From Mycobacterium saskatchewanense (GTDB lineage Bacteria > Actinomycetota > Actinomycetes > Mycobacteriales > Mycobacteriaceae), in the NCBI RefSeq assembly GCF_010729105.1, contig NZ_AP022573.1:4836001-4900000 (forward strand): a stretch of DNA of 64,000 bases. The letters are read 5' to 3'. Position 1 is the stretch's first letter. Each line of letters begins with the position of its first letter. A program made the translations under genes and the position numbers. Shown here one piece after another: positions 1 through 9,686 of this stretch. The notes beneath the pieces are model-generated. The model saw only the letters and a program-made list of their open reading frames with translations, was not told where the DNA came from and did not search any database.

Positions 1-101
1 GCGCGGCAGCGCTGGCGGCCGCCGACCCGGGCCCCGGGGACGCGCCGACGTCGTCGTCTCGCATGGTGCCGCACATCAGGGCGGCGCTGGCCGCCCTTTA
101 G
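1..101 (+). CDS. 3' end of an upstream gene, probably nnrD (NAD(P)HX repair)
   Basis: The last 33 codons of an open frame end with TAG at 99-101; the 5' part lies outside the window. The visible tail is Ala-rich and ends in an amphipathic stretch (VPHIRAALAAL). In M. tuberculosis the gene just upstream of gadB is Rv3433c, the bifunctional NAD(P)HX epimerase/dehydratase, so the identity is inferred from gene order only. It ends 24 bases before the gadB start, so the two are probably co-transcribed. Confidence 0.5.
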   Translation, partial: AAALAAADPGPGDAPTSSSRMVPHIRAALAAL

Positions 102-125
102 GACCTCCAGGAAAGGATTCTCCTA

Positions 126-1508
126 GTGCCCCAACACCCGTCCCTGCCCGCGCACTCGATCGCCCCCGCCTACACCGGCCGGCTGTTCACCGCGCCGGTG
201 CCCGCGCTGCGGATGCCCGACGAGTCGATGGACCCGGAGGCCGCCTACCGCTTCATCCACGACGAGCTGATGCTCGACGGCAGTTCCCGGCTGAACCTGG
301 CGACCTTCGTGACGACGTGGATGGACCCCGAGGCCGGCAAGTTGATGGCCGAGACGTTCGACAAAAACATGATCGACAAGGACGAATACCCGGCGACCGC
401 GGCGATCGAGCAGCGCTGCGTGTGCATGGTGGCCGATTTGTTCCACGCCGAAGGCCTGGACGACGCCGACCCCTCCAGCGCCTGTGGCGTGTCCACCATC
501 GGCTCCAGCGAGGCCGTCATGCTGGGCGGACTGGCGATGAAATGGCGGTGGCGGGCCAAGGTCGGTAAGGGCTGGGAGGGCCGCCGGCCGAACCTGGTGA
601 TGGGCTCCAACGTCCAGGTGGTCTGGGAGAAGTTCTGCCGCTACTTCGACGTCGAGCCCCGCTACCTGCGGATGGAGGAGGGGCGCTACATCATCACCCC
701 CGAACAGGTGGTGGACGCCGTCGACGAGGACACCATCGGGGTGGTGGCGATCCTGGGGACCACCTACACCGGTGAGCTGGAGCCCGTCGCCGACATCTGC
801 GGCGCGCTGGACAAGCTGGCCGCCAGCGGCGGCGTGGACGTCCCGGTGCACGTCGACGCCGCCAGCGGCGGGTTCGTGGTGCCCTTCCTGCACCCCGAGC
901 TCAAGTGGGATTTCCGGCTGCCGCGGGTGGTGTCCATCAACGTCAGCGGCCACAAGTACGGGCTGACCTACCCCGGCGTCGGGTTCGTGGTGTGGCGCAG
1001 CAAGGAGTACCTGCCGGAGGACCTGGTGTTCCACGTGAACTACCTCGGCGGCGACATGCCGACCTTCACGCTGAACTTCTCCCGCCCCGGCAACCAGGTC
1101 GTGGGCCAGTACTACAACTTCCTGCGGCTGGGCCGCGAGGGCTATACGAAGGTCATGCAGGCGCTGTCGGGCACGGCGCGCTGGTTGGGGGAGCAGCTGC
1201 GGGTGAGCGAGCACTGCGAGCTGGTCTCGGACGGTTCGGCGATCCCGGTGATCGCCTTCCGGCTCGCCGAGAACCGCGGCTACACCGAGTTCGACCTCTC
1301 CCACGAGCTGCGGGGTTACGGCTGGCAGGTGCCCGCCTACACGATGCCCGACAACGCGACCAACGTCTCGGTGCTGCGGATCGTGGTGCGCGAAGGGCTT
1401 TCGGGCGACCTGGCCCGCGCACTGCACGACGACGCCGTCTCGGCGCTGGCCTCGCTGGACAAGCTCAAGCCGGGCGGCCATTACGACGCGCAGCATTTCG
1501 CGCACTGA
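126..1508 (+). CDS. gadB: Glutamate decarboxylase GadB
   Basis: This 460-residue PLP enzyme converts glutamate to GABA and CO2, consuming a proton, and is linked to acid tolerance and the GABA shunt. The group II decarboxylase fold is complete. HVDAASGG supplies the PLP-ring Asp region, and VSGHKYG carries the Schiff-base lysine at about residue 277. The length matches Rv3432c. The start is GTG at 126, preceded by an AGGAAAGG purine run at about 111-118. It follows the probable nnrD end closely and precedes alr by 54 bases on the same strand, as in M. tuberculosis. Confidence 0.93.
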   Translation: MPQHPSLPAHSIAPAYTGRLFTAPVPALRMPDESMDPEAAYRFIHDELMLDGSSRLNLATFVTTWMDPEAGKLMAETFDKNMIDKDEYPATAAIEQRCVCMVADLFHAEGLDDADPSSACGVSTIGSSEAVMLGGLAMKWRWRAKVGKGWEGRRPNLVMGSNVQVVWEKFCRYFDVEPRYLRMEEGRYIITPEQVVDAVDEDTIGVVAILGTTYTGELEPVADICGALDKLAASGGVDVPVHVDAASGGFVVPFLHPELKWDFRLPRVVSINVSGHKYGLTYPGVGFVVWRSKEYLPEDLVFHVNYLGGDMPTFTLNFSRPGNQVVGQYYNFLRLGREGYTKVMQALSGTARWLGEQLRVSEHCELVSDGSAIPVIAFRLAENRGYTEFDLSHELRGYGWQVPAYTMPDNATNVSVLRIVVREGLSGDLARALHDDAVSALASLDKLKPGGHYDAQHFAH

Positions 1509-1562
1509 TTTCCCGGCGCCGAACGTCGGACGCTCGGCGGCGCTCGGGGCGCTTCTGGGACA

Positions 1563-2747
1563 ATGGCTGCCATGAACGGGCCGGCCGTTACGCCGATATC
1601 CCTGACGCCGGGCGTCGTCGCCGAGGCCGTCGTGGACCTCGGCGCCGTCGAGCACAACGTGCGGGTGCTGCGTGAGCACGCCGGCGCGGCGCAGGTCATG
1701 GCCGTCGTCAAGGCCGACGGCTACGGCCACGGCGCCACCCAGGTCGCCCGCGCCGCGCTGGCGGCCGGGGCGGCCGAGCTCGGCGTCGCCACCGTCGACG
1801 AGGCGCTGGCGCTGCGCGCCGACGGGATCACCGCCCCGGTGCTGGCCTGGCTGCACCCGCCGGGCGCCGACTTCGGGCCCGCGCTGCTGGCGGACGTCGA
1901 AATCGCCGTCTCCTCGGAACGCCAGCTCGACGAGTTGCTGGATGCGGTGCGCCGGACCGGGCGGACGGCGACGCTGACGGTCAAGGTCGACACCGGCCTG
2001 AACCGCAACGGTGTGCCGCCGTCGCAATGGCCGTCGATGGTGGCCGCGCTGCGCCGGGCCGTCGCCGACGACGCCGTCCGGCCGCGCGGGCTGATGTCGC
2101 ACATGGTGTTCGCCGACCAGCCGGAAAACCCCATCAACGACGTTCAGGCGCAACGGTTTCGCGACCTGCAGGAGCAGGCCCGCGGCGGGGGGCTGCGGTT
2201 CGAGGTGGGGCATCTGTCGAACTCGTCGGCCACGATGGCGCGCCCCGACCTTGCGCTCGACCTGGTGCGGCCCGGCATCGCGGTGTACGGCCTGAGCCCC
2301 GTGCCGGAACTCGGCGACATGGGGCTGGTGCCGGCGATGACGGTGAAATGCCCGGTGGCGCTGGTCAAGCCGGTGCGGGCGGGGGAGGGCGTGTCGTATG
2401 CGCACACCTGGATCGCCGAGCGCGACACCACCGTGGCGCTGTTGCCGATCGGCTACGCCGACGGAATCTTCCGTGCGCTCGGCGGCCGCCTGGAGGTGCA
2501 GATCAACGGCAGGCGGCGGCCGGGCGTCGGGCGCGTCTGCATGGACCAATTCGTCGTGGACCTCGGCCCCGGCCGGCCCGACGTCGCCGAGGGCGACGAG
2601 GCGATCCTGTTCGGCCCGGGCACCGGCGGCGAACCGACCGCGCAGGACTGGGCCGACCTGCTGGGCACGATTCACTACGAGGTGGTGACCAGCCCCCGTG
2701 GGCGCATCACCCGGACTTACCGCGGGGCGCGAACCGTTGAGTCCTGA
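1563..2747 (+). CDS. alr: Alanine racemase
   Basis: Alr interconverts L- and D-alanine for peptidoglycan and is the target of D-cycloserine. The N-terminal TIM barrel carries the PLP lysine in [13 protein letters not shown] (Lys at about residue 50), and the C-terminal beta domain starts near GVSYAHTW, whose Tyr is the second catalytic base. The length is 394 residues, slightly above the ~384 of M. tuberculosis; ATG 1572 is an equally possible start. The 3' end overlaps the next reading frame, which points to an operon with the hydrolase and the t6A genes. Confidence 0.94.
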   Translation: MAAMNGPAVTPISLTPGVVAEAVVDLGAVEHNVRVLREHAGAAQVMAVVKADGYGHGATQVARAALAAGAAELGVATVDEALALRADGITAPVLAWLHPPGADFGPALLADVEIAVSSERQLDELLDAVRRTGRTATLTVKVDTGLNRNGVPPSQWPSMVAALRRAVADDAVRPRGLMSHMVFADQPENPINDVQAQRFRDLQEQARGGGLRFEVGHLSNSSATMARPDLALDLVRPGIAVYGLSPVPELGDMGLVPAMTVKCPVALVKPVRAGEGVSYAHTWIAERDTTVALLPIGYADGIFRALGGRLEVQINGRRRPGVGRVCMDQFVVDLGPGRPDVAEGDEAILFGPGTGGEPTAQDWADLLGTIHYEVVTSPRGRITRTYRGARTVES

Positions 2748-3846
2748 CGAACGCCGCCGCGGCAGGGGCAAGGCCTGGTTCGCGGGTGGTGCCGGGCTCA
2801 CCGCCCTCGCCACCATCGTCGGAGCCTCGGCGCGCCGCTCGATGATACAGCGCACCGCCAACGTCGAAGACCCTTACGCAGGTGAGGATTTCGACAGGAT
2901 CGACGACGACCGCGGATACGTGGTGACCACGCCCGACGGGGTGCCGCTGGCGGTCCGCGAGGCCGGCCCGGAGAACGCCCCGGTGACGCTCGTGTTCGTG
3001 CACGGATTCTGTCTACGCATGGGCGCCTTCCACTTTCAGCGGACCCGGCTCCCGGAACAACTGTGTCGCGACGTCCGGATGATCTTCTACGATCAACGCG
3101 GGCACGGCAGTTCGGGCGAGGCTTCACCCGAGACCTACACGCTGACCCACCTCGGCCAGGACCTGGAGACCGTGCTGAAGGTGGCCGCGCCCCGCGGGGT
3201 GGTCGTGCTCGTCGGCCACTCGATGGGCGGCATGACGGTGTTGTCCCACGCCCGCCAATTCCCCGACCAGTACGGGCGCCGCATCGTCGGGGCGGCGATC
3301 ATCTCCTCGGCCGCCGAAGGCGTCGCCCGGTCGCCCCTGGGCGAGATCCTGAAAAACCCGGCGCTGGAAGCGTTTCGGTTCACTGCACGATCGGCGCCGA
3401 AGCTGATACATCGCGGCCGCAACGTGTCCCGGTCGCTGATCGGCCCCGTGCTGCGGGCGGCGTCCTTCAGCGACCTGCAGGTGAGCCGCAGCCTCGACGC
3501 GTTCTCCCAGCGGATGATGAACGGCACGCCGATCCCGACCATGATCGGCTTTCTCGACGCCCTCGAACACCACGACGAGACCGCCGGGCTGTGGACGTTG
3601 CTGCGAATCCCGACGCTGATCGCCTGCGGCGACCACGACCTGCTCACCCCGGACGAATACTCCCGCAAGATGGCGGCGTCGCTGCCGCAATCGGAGCTGG
3701 TCATCGTTCCCGGCGCCAGCCACCTGGCGCTGCTGGACAAGCCCGAGGCCATCAACGACGGGCTGGCCCGGCTGGTCAAGCGCGCCACCCCGAGCCGGAC
3801 GGGGCTGGCCGCCCGGCGGCTGCGGGAAAGGCTGCGCGGTGGATAG
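2737..3846 (+). CDS. Alpha/beta hydrolase with N-terminal membrane anchor
   Basis: A lipase/esterase-like alpha/beta hydrolase of unknown substrate. A short hydrophobic segment (about [16 protein letters not shown]) near the N terminus suggests membrane anchoring. The catalytic parts are all visible: oxyanion [10 protein letters not shown], nucleophile elbow GHSMGG, acid in ACGDHD and base His in GASHLALLD. The start is unclear: TTG 2737 overlaps alr by 11 bases and has a GGGG run about 9 bases upstream, while GTG 2698 would add 13 residues. It overlaps tsaE by 8 bases, so it sits inside the alr-to-tsaD operon. Confidence 0.82.
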   Translation: MSPDERRRGRGKAWFAGGAGLTALATIVGASARRSMIQRTANVEDPYAGEDFDRIDDDRGYVVTTPDGVPLAVREAGPENAPVTLVFVHGFCLRMGAFHFQRTRLPEQLCRDVRMIFYDQRGHGSSGEASPETYTLTHLGQDLETVLKVAAPRGVVVLVGHSMGGMTVLSHARQFPDQYGRRIVGAAIISSAAEGVARSPLGEILKNPALEAFRFTARSAPKLIHRGRNVSRSLIGPVLRAASFSDLQVSRSLDAFSQRMMNGTPIPTMIGFLDALEHHDETAGLWTLLRIPTLIACGDHDLLTPDEYSRKMAASLPQSELVIVPGASHLALLDKPEAINDGLARLVKRATPSRTGLAARRLRERLRGG

Positions 3847-4312
3847 TTTCGCGGTGGACGGGCGGGCCGGCACCGCCACGTGCGAGCGCGTCGAGGACAC
3901 GTTCGCGCTGGGATCGCGGCTGGGCGAGCACCTGCGCGCCGGCGACGTGGTGGTCCTCTCGGGGCCGCTCGGGGCGGGAAAGACCGTGCTGGCCAAGGGG
4001 ATTGCCGCGGCCATGGACGTCGACGGCCCGGTCACCTCGCCGTCGTACGTGCTCGCCCGGGTGCATCCGGCGCGGCGGCCCGGGGCGCCGGCGATGATCC
4101 ACGTGGACATGTACCGGCTGCTCGACGAATCCGACGTCGACCTGCTCGGTGAGCTCGACTCGCTGGACCTGGACAGCGATCTCGACGACTCCGTCGTCGT
4201 GGTCGAGTGGGGCGAGGGCCTGGCCGAGCGGTTGTCCGAGCGTCACCTCGACGTCCGTCTCGAGCGCCTGAGCGGGTCCGACGTGCGGATCGCGACCTGG
4301 GAGTGGTCATGA
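3839..4312 (+). CDS. tsaE: tRNA t6A biosynthesis ATPase TsaE
   Basis: TsaE is the small P-loop ATPase of the TsaBDE complex that installs threonylcarbamoyl-adenosine at A37 of ANN-decoding tRNAs. The Walker A GPLGAGKT lies at residues 42-49, followed by TSPSYVLAR and HVDMYRL, which are typical of the family; the length of 157 residues is normal. GTG 3839 overlaps the hydrolase end by 8 bases, and its TGA overlaps the tsaB start as ATGA (4309-4312), indicating translational coupling. Confidence 0.92.
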   Translation: MDSFAVDGRAGTATCERVEDTFALGSRLGEHLRAGDVVVLSGPLGAGKTVLAKGIAAAMDVDGPVTSPSYVLARVHPARRPGAPAMIHVDMYRLLDESDVDLLGELDSLDLDSDLDDSVVVVEWGEGLAERLSERHLDVRLERLSGSDVRIATWEWS

Positions 4313-4929
4313 TCGTCCTGGCCCTGGACACCGCGACGCCGGCCGTGACGGCCGGGATCGTGCGCGTCGAAGATCTGGCCGTGCTGGCCGAGCGGGTCAC
4401 CGTCGACCCGCGGGCGCACGCCGAGCGGCTCACCCCCAACGCGCTGGCCGCCCTGGCCGACGCCGGGCTGACGATGGCCGACCTCGACGCGGTGGTGGTG
4501 GGCTGCGGCCCGGGACCCTTCACCGGCCTGCGGGCCGGGATGGCCACCGCCGCCGCCTACGGGCACGCGCTGGGCGTCCCGGTGCGCGGCGTGTGCAGCC
4601 TGGACGCCGTCGGGGTGCGCACCACGGGCGAGGTGCTGGTCGTCACCGACGCCCGGCGGCGCGAGGTGTACTGGGCGCGCTACCGCGACGGGGTGCGCGT
4701 GGCCGGACCGCACGTCAACGCTCCCGGCGACGTCGACCCTGGGCCGGCGCGGGCCGTGGCCGGCTCGCGGGAGCACGCGGCGCCCTTCGGCCTGCCGCTG
4801 TCCGGGCCAGTCCATCCGACGCCGGCCGGCCTGGTCGCCGCGGTGCCCGACTGGTCGTCTCCGCCCGCGCCGCTGGTCGCCCTTTACCTGCGCCGGCCCG
4901 ACGCCAAACCGCTGGAGGCCCGCCGATGA
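4309..4929 (+). CDS. tsaB: tRNA t6A complex scaffold TsaB
   Basis: TsaB is the catalytically inert ASKHA-fold partner of TsaD in t6A synthesis. The N terminus MIVLALDTATPAVTAG and the GCGPGPFTGLRAG motif are diagnostic. I place the start at ATG 4309, overlapping the tsaE stop as ATGA; a longer frame from 4207 would overlap tsaE by about 100 bases and has no supporting sequence. The product is 206 residues. It overlaps rimI by another ATGA at 4926-4929. Confidence 0.9.
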   Translation: MIVLALDTATPAVTAGIVRVEDLAVLAERVTVDPRAHAERLTPNALAALADAGLTMADLDAVVVGCGPGPFTGLRAGMATAAAYGHALGVPVRGVCSLDAVGVRTTGEVLVVTDARRREVYWARYRDGVRVAGPHVNAPGDVDPGPARAVAGSREHAAPFGLPLSGPVHPTPAGLVAAVPDWSSPPAPLVALYLRRPDAKPLEARR

Positions 4930-5390
4930 CGGCGCCCGGCGTGACGGTCGGCGCATTGACGCCCGCTGACGCTGCGCGCTGCGCCGAACTGGAAAGCCAG
5001 CTGTTCGACGGCGACGATCCGTGGCCCGCGGCGGCGTTCAATCGTGAGCTGGCCAGCCCGTACAACCATTACGTGGCCGCGCGCGTCGAGGCCGTGCTCG
5101 TCGGGTACGCGGGCATCTCCCGGCTCGGCCGCAGGCCGCCGTTCGAATACGAGGTCCACACCATCGGGGTTGATCCCGCCTACCAGGGGCGGGGCATCGG
5201 CCGCCGGTTGCTCGAGCAGCTGCTGGCATTCGCCGACGGCGGCGTCGTCTACCTGGAGGTTCGGACCGACAACGAGCCGGCCATCGCGCTGTACCGCAGC
5301 GTCGGGTTCGAGCAGGTGGGCCTGCGCAAGCGCTACTACCGGATCAGCGGGGCCGACGCCTACACGATGCGGCGGAAAGCGGCTACATGA
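4926..5390 (+). CDS. rimI: GNAT N-acetyltransferase RimI
   Basis: RimI is a GNAT acetyltransferase of protein N termini (ribosomal S18 in E. coli; broader in mycobacteria). The 154-residue product has the acetyl-CoA loop in [11 protein letters not shown] and the C-terminal [18 protein letters not shown] typical of RimI. It begins at ATG 4926 inside an ATGA overlap with tsaB and ends in another ATGA with tsaD at 5387-5390, so tsaE-tsaB-rimI-tsaD form one coupled set as in M. tuberculosis. Confidence 0.92.
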   Translation: MTAPGVTVGALTPADAARCAELESQLFDGDDPWPAAAFNRELASPYNHYVAARVEAVLVGYAGISRLGRRPPFEYEVHTIGVDPAYQGRGIGRRLLEQLLAFADGGVVYLEVRTDNEPAIALYRSVGFEQVGLRKRYYRISGADAYTMRRKAAT

Positions 5391-6418
5391 TCATCTTGGC
5401 CATCGAAACCTCCTGCGACGAAACGGGAGTCGGCATCGCCCGCCTCGACCCCGACGGCACCGTCACCTTATTGGCCGACGAGGTGGCCTCCAGCGTCGAC
5501 GAACACGTCCGCTTCGGTGGCGTCGTCCCCGAGATCGCCTCCCGGGCGCACCTGGAGGCGCTCGGCCCCACCATGCGCCGCGCACTGGCTGCGGCCGGGC
5601 TCGACAAGCCCGACGTGGTCGCCGCGACGATCGGACCCGGACTGGCCGGCGCGCTGCTGGTGGGCGTGGCGGCGGCCAAGGCGTACGCCGCCGCCTGGGG
5701 CGTCCCGTTCTACGCGGTCAACCACCTCGGCGGGCACCTGGCCGCCGACGTCTACGAACACGGACCGCTGCCGGAATGCGTGGCGCTGCTGGTCTCTGGC
5801 GGCCACACGCACCTCCTGCACGTGCGTTCCCTCGGCGAGCCGATGATCGAGCTCGGCAGCACCGTCGACGACGCCGCCGGCGAGGCCTACGACAAGGTGG
5901 CGCGGCTGCTGGGGCTGGGCTATCCGGGGGGCAAGGTGCTCGACGACCTGGCCCGCACGTGCGGCCGGGACGCCGCGGAGATCCCCGCGTTCCCGCGCGG
6001 CATGACCGGGCCCGCCGACGACCCGTACGCGTTCAGCTTCTCCGGGCTCAAGACCGCCGTCGCGCGCTACATCGAGAGCCACCCGGACGCCGCGAGCGCC
6101 GACATCGCGGCCGGCTTCCAGGAGGCCGTCGCCGACGTGCTGACCAAGAAGGCTGTCCGCGCGGCCGGCGGGCTCGGCGTCTCGACGCTGCTGATCGCCG
6201 GGGGAGTGGCCGCCAATTCGCGGCTGCGCGAGCTGGCCGAACAGCGCTGTGCGGCCGCCGGCCTGACTTTGCGGATCCCCGGGCCACGGCTCTGCACCGA
6301 CAACGGGGCCATGATCGCGTCGTTCGCCGCGCACCTGGTCGCCGCCGGGGCGTCGCCGTCACCGCTGGACGTGCCGAGCGACCCGGGTCTGCCGGTGGTA
6401 AAAGGCCAGGTCAGCTGA
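5387..6418 (+). CDS. tsaD: tRNA threonylcarbamoyltransferase TsaD
   Basis: TsaD transfers the threonylcarbamoyl group to A37 of tRNA. This 343-residue protein starts [16 protein letters not shown], carries the metal-binding HLGGH (His at about 113 and 117), and has the phosphate-binding SGGHTH and [11 protein letters not shown] motifs. It is full length for the family. The ATGA overlap with rimI makes it the last gene of the coupled group, and the groES regulatory region follows. Confidence 0.95.
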   Translation: MIILAIETSCDETGVGIARLDPDGTVTLLADEVASSVDEHVRFGGVVPEIASRAHLEALGPTMRRALAAAGLDKPDVVAATIGPGLAGALLVGVAAAKAYAAAWGVPFYAVNHLGGHLAADVYEHGPLPECVALLVSGGHTHLLHVRSLGEPMIELGSTVDDAAGEAYDKVARLLGLGYPGGKVLDDLARTCGRDAAEIPAFPRGMTGPADDPYAFSFSGLKTAVARYIESHPDAASADIAAGFQEAVADVLTKKAVRAAGGLGVSTLLIAGGVAANSRLRELAEQRCAAAGLTLRIPGPRLCTDNGAMIASFAAHLVAAGASPSPLDVPSDPGLPVVKGQVS

Positions 6419-6463
6419 TCGCTTCTGGCGAACATGCCGGAAGCAGCAGGGGGGCCTTGAGTG

Positions 6464-6490
6464 CTAGCACTCGCGTGTATAGAGTGCTAG
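6464..6490 (+). promoter_or_regulatory. CIRCE operator (HrcA) with an extra half-site
   Basis: CTAGCACTC at 6464-6472, nine bases, then GAGTGCTAG at 6482-6490 form a perfect CIRCE inverted repeat, the operator of the heat-shock repressor HrcA. A third half-site, GAGTGCTAG at 6459-6467, overlaps the left arm so that 6459-6472 is itself a 14-base palindrome. It lies about 165 bases upstream of groES. Known biology: HrcA represses groE operons in mycobacteria. Confidence 0.9.
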
Positions 6491-6655
6491 GTGGCAATCG
6501 GGCGCTCCCCTGCGTCGGCACCCGCGACGACGGCGCGAGGACCCGGCCGAATGCCGAACACCTGATAATCCGGACGGCCCGGGGCACGCCCCGACCGACC
6601 GCCAACCCCGGTCCGGATGCCCCGGACCCGATCTCACAAGTGGAGGGCTCCAATC

Positions 6656-6958
6656 GTGGCGAAGGTGAACATCAAGCCACTCGAGGACAAGATTCTCGTG
6701 CAGGCCAACGAGGCCGAGACCACGACCGCGTCCGGTCTGGTCATTCCTGACACCGCCAAGGAGAAGCCGCAGGAAGGCACCGTAGTCGCAGTCGGCCCCG
6801 GCCGCTGGGACGAAGACGGCGAGAAGCGGATCCCGCTGGACGTGTCCGAGGGTGACACCGTCATCTACAGCAAGTACGGCGGCACCGAGATCAAGTACAA
6901 CGGCGAGGAATACCTGATCCTGTCGGCCCGCGACGTTCTGGCTGTCGTTTCCAAGTAA
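6656..6958 (+). CDS. groES: Co-chaperonin GroES (Cpn10)
   Basis: The 100-residue Cpn10 forms the heptameric lid for GroEL. The sequence begins [14 protein letters not shown], contains the mobile loop [18 protein letters not shown] and ends in [14 protein letters not shown], matching mycobacterial GroES over its length. The start is GTG 6656 (GTGGCGAAG). It is controlled by the CIRCE element upstream and is followed 85 bases later by groEL1 on the same strand. Confidence 0.96.
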   Translation: MAKVNIKPLEDKILVQANEAETTTASGLVIPDTAKEKPQEGTVVAVGPGRWDEDGEKRIPLDVSEGDTVIYSKYGGTEIKYNGEEYLILSARDVLAVVSK

Positions 6959-7034
6959 GCACCGTGTTCCGCCCCGGCGATCCCCGTGTATGACCGCGGG
7001 TGATTTCCGGGGCGGCATGCGTAGAGGAGCGTGA

Positions 7035-8666
<1,632 letters not shown>

Positions 8667-8681
8667 GTAGCAGTTGGTTGC

Positions 8682-8741
8682 CCGACTGTGGGGCCTATGT
8701 ACGAAACCCCAACGATTTCCGTGCATAGGCCCCACGGTCGG
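8682..8741. terminator. Long hairpin after groEL1, probable bidirectional terminator
   Basis: The arms at 8682-8699 and 8724-8741 are complementary over 18 positions with one mismatch; pairing can extend inward at 8700-8706/8716-8723. No U-tract follows, as is common in mycobacterial terminators. It lies between convergent groEL1 and the tetR gene at 8904-9596, so it could serve both. The unusual length also fits a small palindromic repeat element; a genome-wide search for copies would tell. Confidence 0.6.
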
Positions 8742-8837
8742 CGTCCGGCGGGCTTGGCTGACGTGACGGGCCAAGCGGCCCAGCGGGTTCCGCCAGTGTC
8801 GGCAACACCTCCTCGGGTTCCCCGTATGCTCGCCCAA

Positions 8838-8895
8838 CCGCGGCCAGCGGGGCCGCCCGCCAGTTCGCGTACGCGGAGTACACGATGAGGACGAT
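8838..8895 (-). pseudogene. Relic of the small membrane protein gene found at 34118-34519
   Basis: Read on the minus strand this stretch encodes IVLIVYSAYANWRAAPLAA, which matches VVLIVYAAFANWLATLLAA of the intact gene at 34118-34519. At the DNA level I count 43 identities in 58 positions against 34264-34321. No start codon, N-terminal half or C-terminal half is recognisable around it, so it is a fragment. It lies at the groEL1 edge of the accessory block while the intact copy lies at the whiB3 edge, in the same orientation. Confidence 0.6.
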
Positions 8896-8903
8896 TCTTG
8901 GCG

Positions 8904-9596
8904 CTACGGGCGCGCCGACTGCCCGCGCGCAAGGCATCGCAGCCCGGCAAGGATGACCAAGAGTCCGTGCTCGAAGCTTGCCGTCGGGTCGTACACGAAC
9001 AGGTCGTCGAGCACCTCTGCCATCAGCGGATACCGCTGCGGGTCCACCTTCTTCCGAAGCCCATCGGCCGCGTCGGCCGCATAGGGGTTCTCGCCGCTGT
9101 AGTCGAGCCCCCTCGATGCCTGTTCCTCGATGACGAAGCCGGTCGTGTAGTGCAACAACAGGTGCGCGCCACGAGCGGCATCGCGCGGACCGAAGCCGGC
9201 ATCCTCCAACGCGCGCAGGAACAGCTCCACGGTTCGATACATGAGGTCGTCGGCAATTGCGGTGCCGGCGAAGACTTTTCCACCATCGCGGTAACGCAAC
9301 AGGCTGGCGCGTAGCCTGCGCGCCCAGTCGGCTGCCCAGTCGTCGAAGCTCTGGTCCTGCCGTGGGGCCTCGAGCCCGATCATCGCCCGCCGAAACATCA
9401 CCGTCGCCATCGCGTCCAGCAGTTGCTGCTTGTTCTCGACGTGCCAATAGAGCGCGGGGGGCGCGACGCCAAGCCGATCGGCGATTCGGCGCATCGTCAG
9501 CCCTTGCAGACCGACCTCGTTCAGGAGCTCCAGCCCCGCGTCCGCGATCGCGTCTGGGGTGACCCGGTTATCCGCTGCGGTCCGCCGACTCTTCAT
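8904..9596 (-). CDS. TetR-family repressor (tetracycline-repressor-like C-terminal domain)
   Basis: The 230-residue regulator has an N-terminal helix-turn-helix (about residues 20-50: GLTMRRIADRLGVAPPALYWHV) and a TetR_C_1-like ligand domain. The start is ATG at 9596. It is divergent from the aldehyde dehydrogenase at 9687; the 90-base gap contains an inverted repeat (9627-9641), so it probably represses both itself and the aldehyde dehydrogenase/amidohydrolase pair. The ligand is unknown; an aromatic or aldehyde substrate of that pathway is a guess. Confidence 0.88.
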   Translation of the reverse strand: MKSRRTAADNRVTPDAIADAGLELLNEVGLQGLTMRRIADRLGVAPPALYWHVENKQQLLDAMATVMFRRAMIGLEAPRQDQSFDDWAADWARRLRASLLRYRDGGKVFAGTAIADDLMYRTVELFLRALEDAGFGPRDAARGAHLLLHYTTGFVIEEQASRGLDYSGENPYAADAADGLRKKVDPQRYPLMAEVLDDLFVYDPTASFEHGLLVILAGLRCLARGQSARP

Positions 9597-9626
9597 GCTT
9601 GACACCTTATCATCATTCGAGTAAAT

Positions 9627-9641
9627 CTTAACGTCATTAAG
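9627..9641. promoter_or_regulatory. Candidate TetR operator
   Basis: CTTAA (9627-9631), a five-base spacer, then TTAAG (9637-9641) form a short inverted repeat in an AT-rich gap between the divergent tetR and aldehyde dehydrogenase genes. The position fits autoregulation; the arms are short, so the call is tentative. Confidence 0.4.
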
Positions 9642-9686
9642 GACAGGCCGATCGGCGTTCAGTAACACCGAGATCAGGAGGATGAC

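Noticed and set aside
123..2861. 912-codon open frame on the minus strand opposite gadB and alr
   Set aside because: It is a high-GC antisense shadow: the translation is Arg/Gly/His/Pro-rich without domains, while gadB and alr on the plus strand are fully conserved.
8695..9447. Long minus-strand frame containing the membrane-protein fragment as one gene
   Set aside because: Only about 20 residues resemble the intact protein; the rest is a shadow of the tetR gene in another frame.
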